DNA of 64,000 bases from Scatophagus argus (GCF_020382885.2 NC_058511.1:5859501-5923500), one strand, 5' to 3'. Shown: positions 1-15,000, counted from the stretch's first letter. Notes: generated by a model not told the origin, from the letters alone. Made by a program: numbers and translations.

Positions 1-1300
1 TCAAATACATCACTAAACTCACATCATCGAGAGCTTGACTTTATTGAGCGGTGTAGTTCAGAGTGACACAGACACCAGGGGCAAAAAGGAAGGCAGGTGG
101 GTGTTTACCTTTTGCCAACATAACAGCTCCTCTTGATAAGAATGTCATTCCCTTCGCTACTGATGAATTCAAACCTCTGTGGTTGTTATGCTTTCATTAT
201 AGCCTGGGTTAGATCAAAACGGAGGCAGATACCATCTTAAAAAGAAAAAAAAAAAACATATGGGAAAAAAAAAAAACATCTTTCATTCTGTCTGAGTGAA
301 GTAATCACTTTTCTCTGCTACCGCCATGTAACTGGCATTTCTGACATTTGGAGATTACTGCTCCCCCAACACTCCTGAAAAACAGCGTTTGTCTGCAATA
401 CAGCTGATGTGTGCGCGCCTGTCAAGGAGAGAAATGAGGAAAGGCATCGGCCAATCATGTGAGGCCTACCTGTGGGCTTGAACTCATTTCCGTCATCACT
501 GCAATTTTTTCTTTTTTTTTGGTAGGGTCAATTCCACTGCGCACTGCGTTTGAGATCAGAGCCATCACGCAGGCATGCACATCCGGAATACAGTTTCTGA
601 CTGGTCGGCAAATCAGGAACACAGCCTCTGATTGGTCGGGAGACTCACGTTAAGGCATCATAGGAATGACTGGCAAACTGCACACTTTTTCAACACAGAA
701 AAATTGATAAATAATCACTCACGAAGTTAGTTTCCAAAGCTTCTGAGAGGGATGCGACAGCACTAACCACCCAGCAGTATTGTTAGCCTCTCCTACTTTG
801 CTTCCAGACCTTACTTTTCCAGCAGTTGGGAAATAACAGACTAGAATTTTCTTGATCTTAATGCTTATTTGCTGCCCTGCGCTCCCCCCCTCTCACTTTC
901 TTGCTCAACCACACACTCAGCAAAACAAGCCATGCTCCACTTTAAACAGCATCCCATGGATAAGACCGTAATTATTTTTTATTTTTTCTCTCTGCAGGAG
1001 GTGCAGTAATCCACCCAACGATTTTACACTAGGGTAAGAAAAAACCCATACTGTCACAGCCCTACAGGCATGGGAATTTATCTCCTATAAAATCACTGAC
1101 TTCCTGCTGGTACTTGTTTCCTCGTTTCCTCTGCATGTCTGAATGAATCTTAAACTTTACATACTATCAGGCTGGATGATGACAACAAACACACCTCTGC
1201 CCACACATTTTCCTTTTCATCGCATAAAAATAAGGCCTTCAGTTAATAAATATTTTCATTCTCAAGTCATCTCTTGAGTATTTTCTTGGTTAATGGATTA
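1..1300. other. Non-coding stretch, no gene seen
   Basis: AT-rich non-coding DNA with short A and T homopolymer runs near 244-275 and 509-520. Open frames are short, lack recognisable domains and are not bounded by convincing splice sites. It is either intergenic or part of a long intron of a gene outside the window; the sequence does not decide. Confidence 0.5.
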
Positions 1301-1304
1301 AACG

Positions 1305-1560
1305 TTTTGGCAGAACATTATGAAAACTTCACATTATTGCTTATTTTCTCCAACCAAGAATCCAAAATCCAGAGATATTCAATTAACAACCATATAAAAC
1401 AAAAAAAGGTAGATTATCCTCACATTTGAGTGCCTGAAATCAGAGAATTTTTAACATTCTGCCTTGACAAGTTAATGAAAAGAACAGTTGAATGTTAGAG
1501 TTGGCAATTCATTTTCTGATTAACTGACTAATCGTTTCAGCTGGGGTGCAATCAGCATTA
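1305..1560 (+). repeat. Relic of a widespread fish interspersed repeat (3' half)
   Basis: The stretch reads like the 3' half of a repeat common in percomorph fish. Recognisable blocks are the 'ccaaaatccagagatattca' region near 1360, 'tcctcacatttgag' near 1418, 'agagaatttttaacattc' near 1442, and an ending of the 'gactaatcgtttcagct' type at about 1525-1541. The superfamily is not assigned here (possibly a hAT-like non-autonomous DNA transposon). Recognition is from memory of the family, not a database search. The copy is diverged and has no coding capacity. Confidence 0.55.
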
Positions 1561-1584
1561 TTATGTCAGATTAGTCTGACTTTT

Positions 1585-1700
1585 GTTTTTGCAATAGTTG
1601 GTTAATCATTTAGTCATAAAAATATCAGAAAACTGTGAAAATTGCTCATTGTGCGAAATCTATGAATGTCAACACCCAAGGGTATTCACTGTACCATTAT
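1585..1700 (+). repeat. Relic of the same fish repeat (5' half)
   Basis: The block 'aaaatatcagaaaactgtg' followed by 'aaaattgctcattgtg' and 'caacacccaagg' resembles the 5' half of the family whose 3' half lies immediately upstream at 1305-1560. The halves are therefore in reversed order relative to the usual consensus, which fits two neighbouring partial copies or a tandem copy that lost its outer parts. Assignment is from memory. Confidence 0.4.
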
Positions 1701-4700
1701 ATAAAACAGAAAATCATACTGAAAATTGAAAGAAACATTCCCAAACTAGTTGCCAATGGCTCATAAGAATTTTCCAATTGCCAGTTTCGGCAGCAAAAGG
1801 GCACCAGTACGCAATAGATAATGAACTTGATCTACAGTGCATTACTAGGTACAAATTCTGCAGTTGCAGTCAAATGAGGAATCAGAGCAATGCAGCTTAA
1901 CATTAAACAAGAGGTTCTGTAACTGTAAAAGTAACTACAGGCAGGAATTTTTTAATGTCTTTATGAAGGAACATGTACAGTAAAAACCCTCAGGACATGT
2001 GACCCTTTGAACATTGACCCTCACCCTGGTGTGTACCAATATGCCTGAGGTGCAGAGTGACCGAGAAGCAACCATGAAAACAGTCTGATTAATTGCTGCA
2101 TGACTGCCAGTGTCAAAGGGGTAATGGCAGACAGATGTTGGCAAACGTTATTGCTAAGCCTAATCTGGAGCCAAAAACATGCTGGTTTAAAGCTCTGAGC
2201 ATGGCTGCTTCTGTGGGCACCAGAGCAAACACACACAGACAAAAACTAAATCTCAATCTCTTCGGTTGTAGCTTTCTAATCTGCAGAATGTCTTCTCTCC
2301 GCTACAGTCAGCTTAATCTGACTGCTGTCAGCTGCATGGGACAAACACAGGAAAGCTCTGATCGCGCTGGACTTAGTTTGCGTGGATCAATGATAATGCC
2401 AGCATTACCTACCACTGAGCTGCGAGGCGGTTTGTTGTTAAGCACCTAAAGGGCTGCTGTTGCAGCCATTTTCACTTGCAGGTTTTAGTTATACAAGGCA
2501 GCACAGGTGTAAGAGAGAGCTATAAAAAACGGAGAGAAACTGACATGCCTGTCCTTGCCTTCACATTATACAACACATTCTGCAGTTACAGCATTACGTG
2601 AAGCCACTGAGTAACAGTCACTGGATGGCTGCAGTAGCCAAGTAACACTATTACTTTGAATCATTTTGCCAAGGTAAATCACTTGCTCACAGATGACAAC
2701 TAATCTCTGTTTATCATACTATAAACATTCCATTACTCGTATTGAAAATCAGTACAAATTTGATATACAGTCCTGCCCCTTTTCAGAGGGCAAAACCCTC
2801 CAACACTTTCAAATCAAGTGGTCCCTATTTTCTCAGGGCAAAGGAGAAGTTTAAGCACAGCTGCCTCGCTGATGACCCAGATGGAAAACCTTTTGCTCCA
2901 CATGGCAAGCACTGAGCAAGCAATTACTTAGTCAGCAGATTACTCGTCAGGCCTATGAATAACGCAGTCTGCATTAGTCTGGTATGCTGTTAATTTGATT
3001 TAGAGGTATAAGAACTGACGAGATGCATTTAACACCAACTTTAACATCGATCAAGATCAAGTTCTGAGCTCATGCCAAGAGTATGAAAGAACGTAACAGT
3101 CGCAAGCACCCAGACATGCATCATGTTGTGAATAATATGAAGCAGGTCTGGGCAAAATATCTTCATCTGAAGTCAAAAGAATAACAGCAGCAGGTGCTGA
3201 GCTCAGAGCCCGAATGAAGAAGTGGGACGTTGCTTCCAAGTTCCCAGACATTTGAGAGAAAGTGTTTGCATAAATGTTTGCACAGTCTCTGGCTGTGCTT
3301 TCTGAGACAGTCCTGAAATTCCTCCATAAAGAAACAGGGAGCCTGGACAGAACTGACGTCCAAATTTAACCGGCTCTGACATGACCACAATCAATTCACT
3401 TTAAAGGTTGCATCTTATGTGGGGAAGACGGTGAAGGGCAGCAGGAGCGGCTCATGAATGAGTGAATGCTGAAATTTCCAGCTTTTCCAGCGACAAAGTT
3501 GAGAGTGAGGGTATCTTGCATTTTCCTGCCAGCATACGAGCCATCTTACTGAGCTTTGGACAGACACAGTGAGACGAATTGAGGGATTTGAAGGCCGACA
3601 GAAAGATCACTCAGCCTGTATTTTTAATAAGGCCCCAGGCAGCGAAGCTGAAAGAGGTAGCTACGGTACTTCACCAACTGAAATATTAAGAAGACAGATC
3701 TTTGATTTTTCTTTTTATGTCTCAAGAAAATATACCTAACTTCTAATGATAAGACTGACAGAGAATTTCCACACCACTTCAAATGCTCTGTTCCACCGTT
3801 ACCTATGACTCACCGCTAACGAGAAAATAAACTGATTAACAAAGACAAGCGAGCTCTCGTTTGTCAGACAGTGTTCTTTGAAAACAGCCTGGTTGAAATT
3901 CTGGTCTTGAGGCTGTACAATGCTTTTAGCTAAACGCTCACATCCTCATGGTAACCATGGTGACCCGTTGATGCTCAGCGGGTATAATGTTTATAATAAT
4001 TCACCATCTTAGAAATCACATGGAAGCTTTCCAACACAAACTACGGCTGAGGGTGAATCTCATCGGGTTTACAGATAATCAAATAAAAGTATTGGAAAGC
4101 TTGTTCATGGTGCTAGTTGAGTCCGGAGATCAAAGTTATTACAATTCATTCTGAGGGGAATATGAATGTCTGTACCAAAATTCATGGCCATCCATTCAAA
4201 AGCTGGACCAACATTCTCACATTTCATTCATGTATCTGTGACACATATGAGTTGTGTTCATATATGCCACAACTCAACGGTCTATCCAAACCACAACTGT
4301 CTCAAACGAAACTGTGCGGTGTTAGACATCTTTGTAGCAGGGTATTTGTCTTAGGTCTGCTACTTAACACTTTCACTGCAGCAGTAGGAGGGTTATATGT
4401 ACTGTAGGGCTGGGACCACTTATCTTAAACAATGTGAAATCAATAAGATTTTTTCTAATTTTTCTAAAAATTATTGTTCTGCAGCCATATTACAATAGGT
4501 GCTGAGGAAACCGAAAGTGTTATTTTCTTCTTTTTTACATTTTTGACAAATTTTCTGGTCAATGGTCTGAATCAACATTCGTATGGTCACGAACGGTCTT
4601 CCTGTCTGCAACATGGAGCTGTACTTGCACAAAAACAATTAATCGATTAGTCAAAATCAAACAGCACCAAGTCTGGAAAAATGATGATTTGTTAAAGTAA

Positions 4701-5040
4701 TTTACAGACAACCCTTCCCACAATTAATTATGATTTCATGGAGAGAAATCGAAGTAGAGCGTTCCCTGTGGAGGTGACTGGAAAAAAAAAAACATGGAGG
4801 CAGCTGCGGGGGGAAAAGCACAGTCACAGGGCTGTGTGAGGGGAGCAGCTGTTGCAGCCATGGATCACGGCTCATCTGCAGACGGCTGACTGAACCAGCT
4901 CAAGGACCCCTTTTTCACTGGTGAATTACAGAGGTGACTGTAGGGCTGTGGAGTGCTACTCAGGAAAGTAATGAAAAGAAGTCAGATCTCAATCTTCTTC
5001 AGGACTTTGTCGAGTAAAACAACTTTGATTTGATTTACAA
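1701..5040. other. Non-coding stretch, no gene seen
   Basis: There are no exons I can support. Frames of 60-118 codons around 2020-2450, 3160-3390 and 4117-4407 have no family resemblance, and overlapping ones on opposite strands look equally good, so they are chance. Around 4420-4660 there is a faint relic ending in 'attaatcgattagtcaa', similar to the terminal motif of the repeat at 1305-1560, too decayed to delimit. Confidence 0.45.
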
Positions 5041-5042
5041 TA

Positions 5043-5420
5043 TATGGACAAAAGTATTGGGGTGGGGCTGTTTTTCAGAGGTTGGGTTTGGCCCCTTACT
5101 TCCAGTGAAGGGAAATCTTAATGCTTCAGCATACCAAGACATTTTGGACAATGCTATGCTTCCAACTTTGTGGCAGCAGTTTGGGGAAGGACGTTTTCTA
5201 TTCCAGCATGACTGTGCCCCAGTGCACAAAGCAAAGCTCCATAAAGACATGGTTGGATGAGTTTGGTATGGAAGAACTTGACTGGCCCACACAGAGTCCT
5301 GACCTCAACCCCATCAAACACCTTTGGGATGAACTGAAAGAGAGATCGCAAGCCAAACTTTTTGGTCCAACATCAGTGTCTGACCTCACAAATACTGCTA
5401 CCCCAATACTTTTGTCCATA
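5043..5420 (+). mobile_element. Internally deleted Tc1/mariner-type transposon relic
   Basis: A 20-bp perfect terminal inverted repeat (TATGGACAAAAGTATTGGGG at 5043-5062, its complement at 5401-5420) bounds a 378-bp element with TA at the outer ends. The interior encodes only the C-terminal part of a Tc1-type transposase: a block containing [11 protein letters not shown] (to about 5240), then in another frame TWLDEF and [19 protein letters not shown] (5248-5340). A frameshift near 5235 separates them. The N-terminal DNA-binding region is missing, and a segment of roughly 175 bp near the 3' end is absent compared with the copy at 48597-49160. It cannot encode an active transposase, and could only have moved with enzyme supplied in trans. 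Confidence 0.88.
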
Positions 5421-6020
5421 ACTGAATGAAATTTTATCAGCGACAATTTTTAGAATTCACATCATCAAATGCAACTTCCTTATTTCTATTCATTATATTT
5501 CTTAAATACATCATCATCGTCATCATCCTCAAAGGCCATACAGGCCTTAAATAGTTTTCTGAATTACCGTACACTTTTAAATACGGCAACAGCACTGATG
5601 TCTTCAAAGAGACGCTGGATCTGCTGCTTTCTGTCGTTGCGTTTATTATCTAATAACGCTATAGAGATGACACTGTGGCTGTTATGATCATCAAGAGTAT
5701 CGCCGCATTGATGACTTAGTGCAAGAGCAATTAAGATCGCCCTCCATGTGGACAACCTCCTACTCGGTGAAAAATTTACAAGGGTGCTGACCTTTATCTC
5801 CCAGTGTGCTCATTACAAAGAAGGAGGAGACAAAGACAAAACGGATGTGGACAGAAAAACCCGACCCTCATTGCTGTATTATTTGGAGACAAACATCACA
5901 CACAACTTGTCTGCTGGTGCGGTATTTTTAACTTTAGTGAACACCATTTTGCATGAGTAGACACTGAGAGACACTGACAGACAGAAAGAAAAAGAGAGGT
6001 GAGAGAGAGAGAGAGAGGGA

Positions 6021-6060
<40 letters not shown>

Positions 6061-9000
6061 GAGAGAGAAAAGGAATGAGCTCATAATGGTCGCCTTCCAA
6101 CCTCCAAAGCTCCCGCAATATGACAAAGATTACACAGGAGAGCAAATAAAGAAAAGGTACCCAAGTCCTTGCAGGACTGCACATGTGCGTCTTTCCCAGT
6201 CCAATTTAAAACAAGTATAAAATGCATACAAAAAAAAAGTAGCCCAAAATATCATTCTGCAAACTTGAAGGCATCCGTTGATCAATCTGTGCTCATCTTC
6301 AGAGACGAGTTCTCGGGGAGTGATCAGCAAAATGCATCACACTGCACTGCACACGGCGAGTGCTAATCTGTCATCGAAGCCTCTGCTGTGAAACTGCTGT
6401 GGCACGAGCTGCCCCACAGGGGCGAGGAGAGACTCTCACGGTGTTGGTGAGAATTGAGAATGTGACAGCCAATTAGAGTCAGAGCAGACGTGCAGACTCA
6501 CAGGACTCCCCCATTTTCAGCACACAACAGCTCTCACACTTTTCTAATGAGCTCCAACTTCTAAAAACCTCTGGAGGGACACTCTGACATTTTTAATGTT
6601 TACTTGTCTTTTCTCTACCATAAACTCTCACAGTAGGCAAAAAATTAATTATGTATCCCTTCTGTTTCCCAAAAATGGTTAGTTAGCATTGTTAATTTGC
6701 CACCCCTCCTAAAAACAAAAGGACAGAGTTAGCAATTTGCAGCTGATTTTCACTCTTTCCCGTAATTGCTGTTCCTCTGGTATCGCTTTTTGAAGTCCAA
6801 CGCCAGTGATGACTACCGATTCTTATTTGTAAACCAAATAGCAGTCAAAACATATTCATTTAAGCATAAAAAAAAACAGCAGTTAATTCTTTGAAGGAAG
6901 GGCAGGAACGAGAAGTGCATGTTTAAGTTACAGACTAAATGTGCATTAAAATGTATGATACAAGGCTCTGTCAATGTTTTTTCCCTCTACCTATGCACAC
7001 ATATGTTTAACTTCAGAAATTTATGTACCAGCAAGATGGCTTGTTAAGCATCTTTGAGCTCACATAACGCATGTCTGAAGGGATGAAGTGCCAGTGTACA
7101 CTTTCTGTAATGTCTTCCATCTCTGCAAGAAGAACTGATGTAGCACTCAACCTTGGACTGATTAGAGAGTCAATACAAGCCAGTAGCCATTTATTTACTT
7201 GCCTTTCAGTCATTTTCACTTATTCAGTGCTGCAGAAAATGTCTGACAGGGTGACAGACGGAAAGGGGGAGGAAATATAAACTGTTTCCTATGTGTGTGA
7301 TAAACAGTAAGTTTCTGTGTTATTTTTGGCATGTACATGTTGTTGATGTGTACAAGTTTGCTTTCTGATCCCACAAATAAATCAGCTGACCTAGCTTTCT
7401 TGATGAGTTTACAAAGCCGGTGTTGATGAGCTTCCTGAGTTAATCAGTGATGCGGCAACAGATACTGATGACTGATCAGGGGAAGAAACTGCATGGGTGT
7501 GTAGTTACAGTCGAAGTCACCGTTGTTGCAAAAATCTCCATGAACATTGGATTTTCAGTAGGGATGAATTGCCTTTTGAAACATACAGGAGAAGCTAGAC
7601 AAGTCAAGTCTTGTTTCCTTTGAAATTACACTTAGCTTAACATCTCATTTTCACATGACGAAGCTTAATTTACAGGCTTTTCATACCGACTTTTACAAAG
7701 TAGTCGTTTACAATGAAATGCGTAGCACTGACCGATAAATATTTACTCCATGGAAGGAAGATTCCAAACATCTGAATAGTAGCAGAGGTCTCTTGAATGT
7801 GAAACATCAAATAGAAGCTTTTCGCAAGCCAAAGTTCAAACAAACTTGTCATCCTTTTCCTGTGATAGGGCAAGACCGTGCTCCCGTTGTGGCGAAACAA
7901 CTGTAGCAAACAGAGGGGAAATTCTGTTCTTGAATGTCTGCAAATGACGTCTGACCCATTCATTACCAAAAATCTAATTACAGGCTGCCACACGGTACTC
8001 ATTTAACCACTTGTGTCTGCATAATTACTTAAGGCAGAGATGAAAAGGGACAGAGGAGTCTGAGGCTACAAACAGGCCTCTGTCATACACCGTCCATCGC
8101 CCTGGCAGAAACGAGTTAAGCGTCACCTAAAATGGAAACGAAAGCCAGTTTCAGGATGAGCGTGGCTGTGTTTACGAGCACCGTGTACGACAACTCTGTG
8201 GCCCACATCAGAGCAGCATGTTACTGCCTACATTTATTTTCATACTTTAGACTATGCTGTATTTACACTTTGTACACTGAGGCTGTCACGACACCAGAAT
8301 TTTAAACGCTGACATGAAACTTAAGATACTTGGTACCTTTTTCGATACCACCGCAGAAAGAAACAAAAAAGTCCCGAGCTACAACAGTTTTTTGCAGACC
8401 TTTGCCTGATTCAAAAACTGATTTGGAGATCGATTACCATGGCAACGGGCAAGGCTTCAAAACACTCAAGATGGCCCTAATTAACATTTTGCACACTGTG
8501 CTGGTATAGATGTCATACCTGTCTAGCCCTGTGTTGAAAATCTGATTGATGATCTGTTTTCTGTACTTTCGATACTATCAAATGTGGTATCAAAAAAGCA
8601 TTATATGCTGATTAATGCCAAAATGAGGCAGGTTCTCTGAATTTTTCCATCCCAGTACATATTAGTAAGACCTTGCTACAATTAAACGAAATTCCTGTCA
8701 TTAATCAAAAATTTGGGACATTCCACAAGTAACATCACAATTTCAAAGGGCAGAGCCAGCCTTAATTAGTCGCCTGGGGTATAATAATGCTTTATCTGGG
8801 GCAAAGCGAATCCAGTCATCACAACTACAAGAGCTTCAACTGCTCAGTGTTTTACAGCAGTTTGTTCAAGACAGGAAGAAGAATGAGTGCAAAGAAAATG
8901 AAGCCTTTTTCCACTCCAGAGTGGAAGCTGCTGTGATTGAATAGATGTCGAGTTCACTATGACAGAGGCTCTCGTGTGGCAAAAGAAACTTTTCTTTCCT

Positions 9001-12000
9001 TCTTTCACTGTGACAACATCCAACATAAAAGTGAATAATGTGCACCAGTGTCCAACACATCCTGTCATTCTTTATGGAAGCAGGGTGCACATTAAGAAGA
9101 GTACAGGGAGGATGGAAAAACATACACGTCACAACAGAGCCTCCGTCTTTATACGACAATATTGATTATATTAATCAGGAAAATCAACTGAGAAACTGTT
9201 GATGGGTAAAATAATCAGAAAAAAGTCTGTACAAAACACAAAAATCATATGATATATACCAGAATATGTCGAGACAAGCAGAGATATTTGAAGCTACTGT
9301 GGTATAAATTATATGGAACAATCTCAAATTTATTGACAAATCCCAGTACAGAGTATTAAACATTAATAAAATAACACAAAGAACAACTCTACAAATGTTT
9401 TAAGAAGGAGAGTCAAGGTTAAAGATAAAAGAAAAATAACACAAAGAACACCTACACGTTCCCACTGCTGATTACTTGTGCTGATGATTGCTGCATCTGT
9501 AGCCAGCTTTGCCCAGGTTTTCAACTTTTGCTAATATATACACTTTATAGACTCATCGGATAAACCAGTCAATAAAGCCATGTGGCAGGAAAACAATGAG
9601 AGGTGAAGGACCAGCCAGAACCTGTGAGCGACACGATCCTCGAAAGACAAACACACCAGTACATGTTTCACAAATGCTTTGACATCATGTACCCCCAGCT
9701 GTGAACACACTGGGCCACTGGGGATGGACACAACTAACCTTATCCTTGGGAATCTCTGTGTGGTGGCCAACATCTGTCTACATGTGAGAGAGACACGCTG
9801 AAAGCTTTGATGACAACAGCTGTTGTCACACACCATCTCGAATTTCTCATGAATACAATAATGCCACATTAGACAGACGTTTAGAGGTGTCTTTCTGCAG
9901 CAGAGTTGTCAAACAAAGATGTAAAAGATAATAATATGTCAGGACACTGGTACTGTGAATAATGGATCATTTGCAGGGCTTAGTGGTGATTGTGCATTTC
10001 CTGCAGTAATTGAATGTCATCAAAATGTCGACTGAAAAAAAGGGGCTTATTCTGAAGTAAATCTGCTGCTTATTAGGCAGCAAATCCCTCTTAGTTTTGA
10101 CCATTTCCTCAGCAAATTACATGTACATATGTCACAGAAAATAAGCTATTGTCCCTCTGGTTGATTGATTTAAGGATTATGTTTCTCCTTTCCCCTCCAT
10201 CTGGAATTAAAAAAAAAGAAAAAAGATATGTACAGCTGTGCAATCTGAACAGTCCGCAAATGCAAGTATGTCTCCAAATGTTTGCTTTGACGACTGCATC
10301 TAATTGTATAGTCTCTGCCAATTCCATCTCCAAGCATCAACAACCACTCGGTGCCAGCCCTCCAATATCAGCAATTTGGCTAAGTCCATAAACAGGACTA
10401 GTTTGTAAGCTGTGATAATCACGTGGGAAAACAGATGATGTCTGGCTAATGCTGATTTGTATCCACAGAGCTCTGTCCTCCTTCCCTAAATAAGACCAGT
10501 TTAAACATATATCACTTTGATGCTGAGAGAGTACATATCGTCACTGCCACTGGTTTTTCCCTGTGGATATGAGGCTGTTTAGCAGAAGAAAGGACTGACT
10601 GCGGCTTTGAGTTCAAACTAGAAATTATCGGCACAATATAAAACACGCAGCCTACACGTTCAGACTGTAAACGTAAGTTAAGTCTCATATGAACAGAATA
10701 GCTTAGCACTACCATTGAGAGATAAGAAACGTCAGTCAACTTGAATCAATATTGGTTCCAGTTTTTCGGTCCACTGTATTTATGGTTACAACTATTTACT
10801 GTCAAAATCTTTGCAAGAATTTTCCAGAGAAAACAGTTAGTGGGTAACACAGCAAAATTAACACGCAAGCTCTGAAATCCAGCCCTCCTAACAAATAAAT
10901 AAATCCTCTTGTTATCTGCCACAGCAGTGGCAGCAGCCCCGCTTGCTGTGTCCTCCTGAGAGCTCTTCCTCTCCCCCTCCTGTGCAGGCTGGCGTAGACC
11001 GTAACAGATTGACTCAGCTCAACAACAGCTGCCAGAACACCACAAGCCTCGTCCTCCAGACACTGATGGATTGTGGGAGGGGAGCCAGGGTGATTAGCCC
11101 CCTGACATGGGAGAATTATTGCAGTGTACCACCCCAAAAGAGACTACACCTGAGTGTCAACGTAGGGCATTCCCACTACTTTAAGTCATGTTGTTAAAGC
11201 CCATTCGGCCTGCAAACACACTGGGCTTGAACTCGGCATGTCAGTAACAACAAGCAACAGTGGGGGCACTGATCTAACTTGTCACTTTCCAGAGTACAAA
11301 AAATAAATCAGGGAGAAAATCGCCTTACTTCATTATTGCTTTGGTGACGTATAGCACTTCCTTCAAGCTTGACAGTGATGTACGCTAACTAAGGTCGACT
11401 GCAGGTAGGAAAATGGTGCTTCCATTTGAGGATTAGTTGCTTGGAAAATGATTAAGTCAAAAGAAATCCTACTTGGAGAGCTGCTGTTTACTTACTCTGC
11501 CAAAAATAAAACTAGTCTCCCTCTTTTGCCAGCATTTTTCACACAGCTACGAGCTGCTTCATCTGTTCCTGTCAGGACTTTTATTCATGCCATTCATTTA
11601 AGCCTCGTGCAATAAAAGAAAATCCTGTTGTTATTCAACAAAAATACAGAACAAGCTGTCCTGGGTTAATGCAGCCTAACTCTTCCTGCCTCTTAAAGCA
11701 GATGTTCAAGGTCTCACTACTCCGCACTGGGGACACTCAGTGACTTGCTTAGAGCTAAACCCCTGCACTTTCTCAGACGAGAGCAGCACCGTTTGACTGA
11801 ATGCAAGCCGAGAGGCAGCAGCTCCATTCGGTGATTCATCCAGACTCTCATTATAAGGACATGGCAATTAATGCCCAAGCGTCAAAGTTCAATACCACAG
11901 CCTCATTCTCTCACCCTGTGCTGTAAATTTTTAATCTGGCTAAAAATCACAAATGAGGGCTACAACAAAGACTCCTTGCCTCCTGTTAAACCACATCCCT

Positions 12001-15000
12001 GCCACAAGCAAGGACCCCCATGACAAAGGGAGCTGTGGGTGGATCTGGTCGTTCTTTCAAGTGTCGAATGGAGAGTAAAAGTGTCCTGTCTGTCCGTGAC
12101 CTGACTGCTGCCGAACCTCCCCATGAGAGCACAAGCGCTGCGTGATATAGCTGTTTTTTTGGACATACAGTGGATTTTTCATACATATTACTCTTTACAA
12201 GCAGCAATGAGTCAGTTCAGCTAATTGGCACTTCCTCTCAGCTGCCTTTGAGAACAGATGAAAGAGGACCTTTCATCATATTTAGCTCATGTTCCATTGG
12301 ACAGTCACACAAAGTCAAATCGTCTACCATGATGAAACTTGTGAACAAACGGTTGCCTATTCAAACATGCAGAAGTTATGGAGCAAAATCATAATTCATT
12401 TGTTCAATAGTCACAGGTCTGTTTTTGGTCTCTACCAACTCCTGATGGAAATACCAGTATCCGACTCTTGAGCTGCTAAATGCTCCACTATCTTCTCCAG
12501 CTTATCTTATCTACGGGTGCTTGCTGCTGAACAGGGTTTCTGCTGTGGGTTTTTGGAGATTTTTTGTTGAAAACAGCTGCCTGTTGTGGTTGAAAACAAC
12601 CCCAGCAGAACAGTGAGTGAAAGAAAGGAGTAGATTTTATGCCAGACAGCTAAACAATGAGCTGAAACTCATTATTAAGATCAGCAAAGCTGAGAGGAGA
12701 TGCAGGTTTGGGTGACACTTCTCTAAAAGGTCATTACTAAGAGCGACCCCTTTCACATTGGTATGGGCAGTCATATTTTATCATCAGTATCCAGATTTGA
12801 GGTGTAATTTGCAAGAAAATGCCTTCCAAAAAGCTGCAAATATTATCTAGTAGTTCAGCGGGATTTATTTTTCCTGAATTACCAATTATCAATATCCCTG
12901 CAGGCCAAAATATCAAGCACTGCCAACAGAATGGCCTCTACATATGGAAATTGAGAAAACTGTAGGCAGGTGTCCAAGTGTTAAATGAGGGCAGCACATC
13001 TACCCACAAGAAACGCTGATTTTGTCATTACTCTGCATTGTGGCATTTGCTCATTACTATGCAACCACAGAAGGACCAAAAAAAAAATCATTCAAAGACA
13101 GCATGGCAATCACCGCCTCTATGAGGAAAAAAAAAATCAATATTCTTGTCCACAGTGGGATACACGAGCCCCAGACAGTCCATATTAATGCATATTGTGG
13201 TCAAATCTAACCATAACAAGGAGGGGAGGTTAAATAACACAAATGTATTAACGACATAGTTTGATGTTTGTTTCATTAAATAAATGAGAAATAACATACT
13301 GGCGCTGTTTATATCTGAGCTCAGAAAATAAATAGAGAGATCAGAAAGCCTCCAAATAAAAACACCAGGCTGTAACCAACACTAGTGTCTGTGGTGCCTT
13401 GGTAGACTGTACTGCACTGAGTGGATGAGAGGCAACTGACCTACAAAAACTACAATCCACACCTCTGAGGAGAGCTGCCGCTGCCCATTTCTCAACATCT
13501 CACAGAGACGCTCATTAATCTAATGATACATGACAAATATAACTGATTACACCGTGGCCTGGGCGAATAGTCGATTCTGATTGGCTGCAGGGTGTCAGTT
13601 AATTCCTGATAATGGACACCTACTGAGCTGTTCCAGTGAAACTGTCTGTTCATCGTCCTAAATTAATGGGCAAGCTGAGAACACCTCAACATTAATAATA
13701 AATTACTTTAAAACAAAACTGAATATCAGCACTGAGTGTAGTCCTTCAGTGCCTCCTACCAAATAGTGATCATCTCACATCCCATCATCTGTTGGTGAAA
13801 ATCTTGAGATTGATTTGAGGACAATAACAAGCATGAATGTTATGTTGTTGACTGTGAATCCTCCTAGCATAACGAGCCACAGCTGAGCAGGGTAGAAATA
13901 TCTCCAGCCAACAAGTCGCATCTGAAGTTCGTCCTAGTTACTGGAGCAGTGAACAACATCTCCACTGCATTGGAAGCTTGCGGGGATAATTGTTCTGGGT
14001 ATTAGTCAAACTTTCACGTGTCCCCAGAGACAAAGTTAGAGCTCTTGAAAAACTTTAAATTTTGATTGTAAAAGCATGAAAATATAAATTAATTCTGATG
14101 TAAAGTAAGCAACCATTCTATAACCTGGAATTAGTAGACTCTGCAGAGGCAACTGTCCCTCTTTTTAATTTAAAAATGATGATGATGCATGTTCCCTTTC
14201 TGTCTGGAGAATATGGTTTGTAGGTCGCAGCCTCTATGTAGCACCACAGTGCTTCAATTAGTTATCAATGGTATGTTGGTACACGTTTTATCAGAAAATT
14301 GCAGCTCCTGCAATCTGGATGTTGCAATTGACCACGCTGTGATTTTGATAATCATTTTTCAATTAAACTTAAATGTGACGAATATTGGTTTGGGAGTGAG
14401 GACATACAAATCAAACAGCGATATGAACTATGTAACTTTTGCACTTTTGCTGCTTCTGTACCTCAGGTGAAAATTCCCTGCAATCTCGTTTCAGGTTTCT
14501 CTACATCATCAGATTCAGGACAGCGCACAAGTCTGCACTCAGCAACTTTCTTTTCCCAGGATGGCTCATAAAACTGAGAGACATAATTAACAACTAATTA
14601 AACAATGAAGTCTGACTCATATTCAACTTGTTATTTATGATGTATTAAGAGATGTGACAAAAACATCCGCCTGTCAGGAATGCATGCATTCCCTTATAGC
14701 CGCAAATACAATGACAACACGGCTTTGGGCCCACAAGCTTTGGTCACTTTGAGTTTAGAACTCTGAGTGAAAACTGATTTACTGGTTACTGAAACATGTT
14801 AAGTAACCTCAGTGTTCCCACAACATGCTAAGCCTTGCCTTAATAGCATACTGGAGTACACTGCACAGAACCCAGGAGGGAGAATGCTTACAGGGGGTTG
14901 AGCTAAGCTCCACTGTCCCATCAGTCACTGGCTGATGACCACAATGCAAATTGCACGACATCTGTTTCCTCACTCACCTTCCAATTAGCAGATACAGTTG

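Noticed and set aside
5879-6184. Ser/Leu-rich minus-strand and Arg/Glu-rich plus-strand frames
   Set aside because: Translations of the GA microsatellite.
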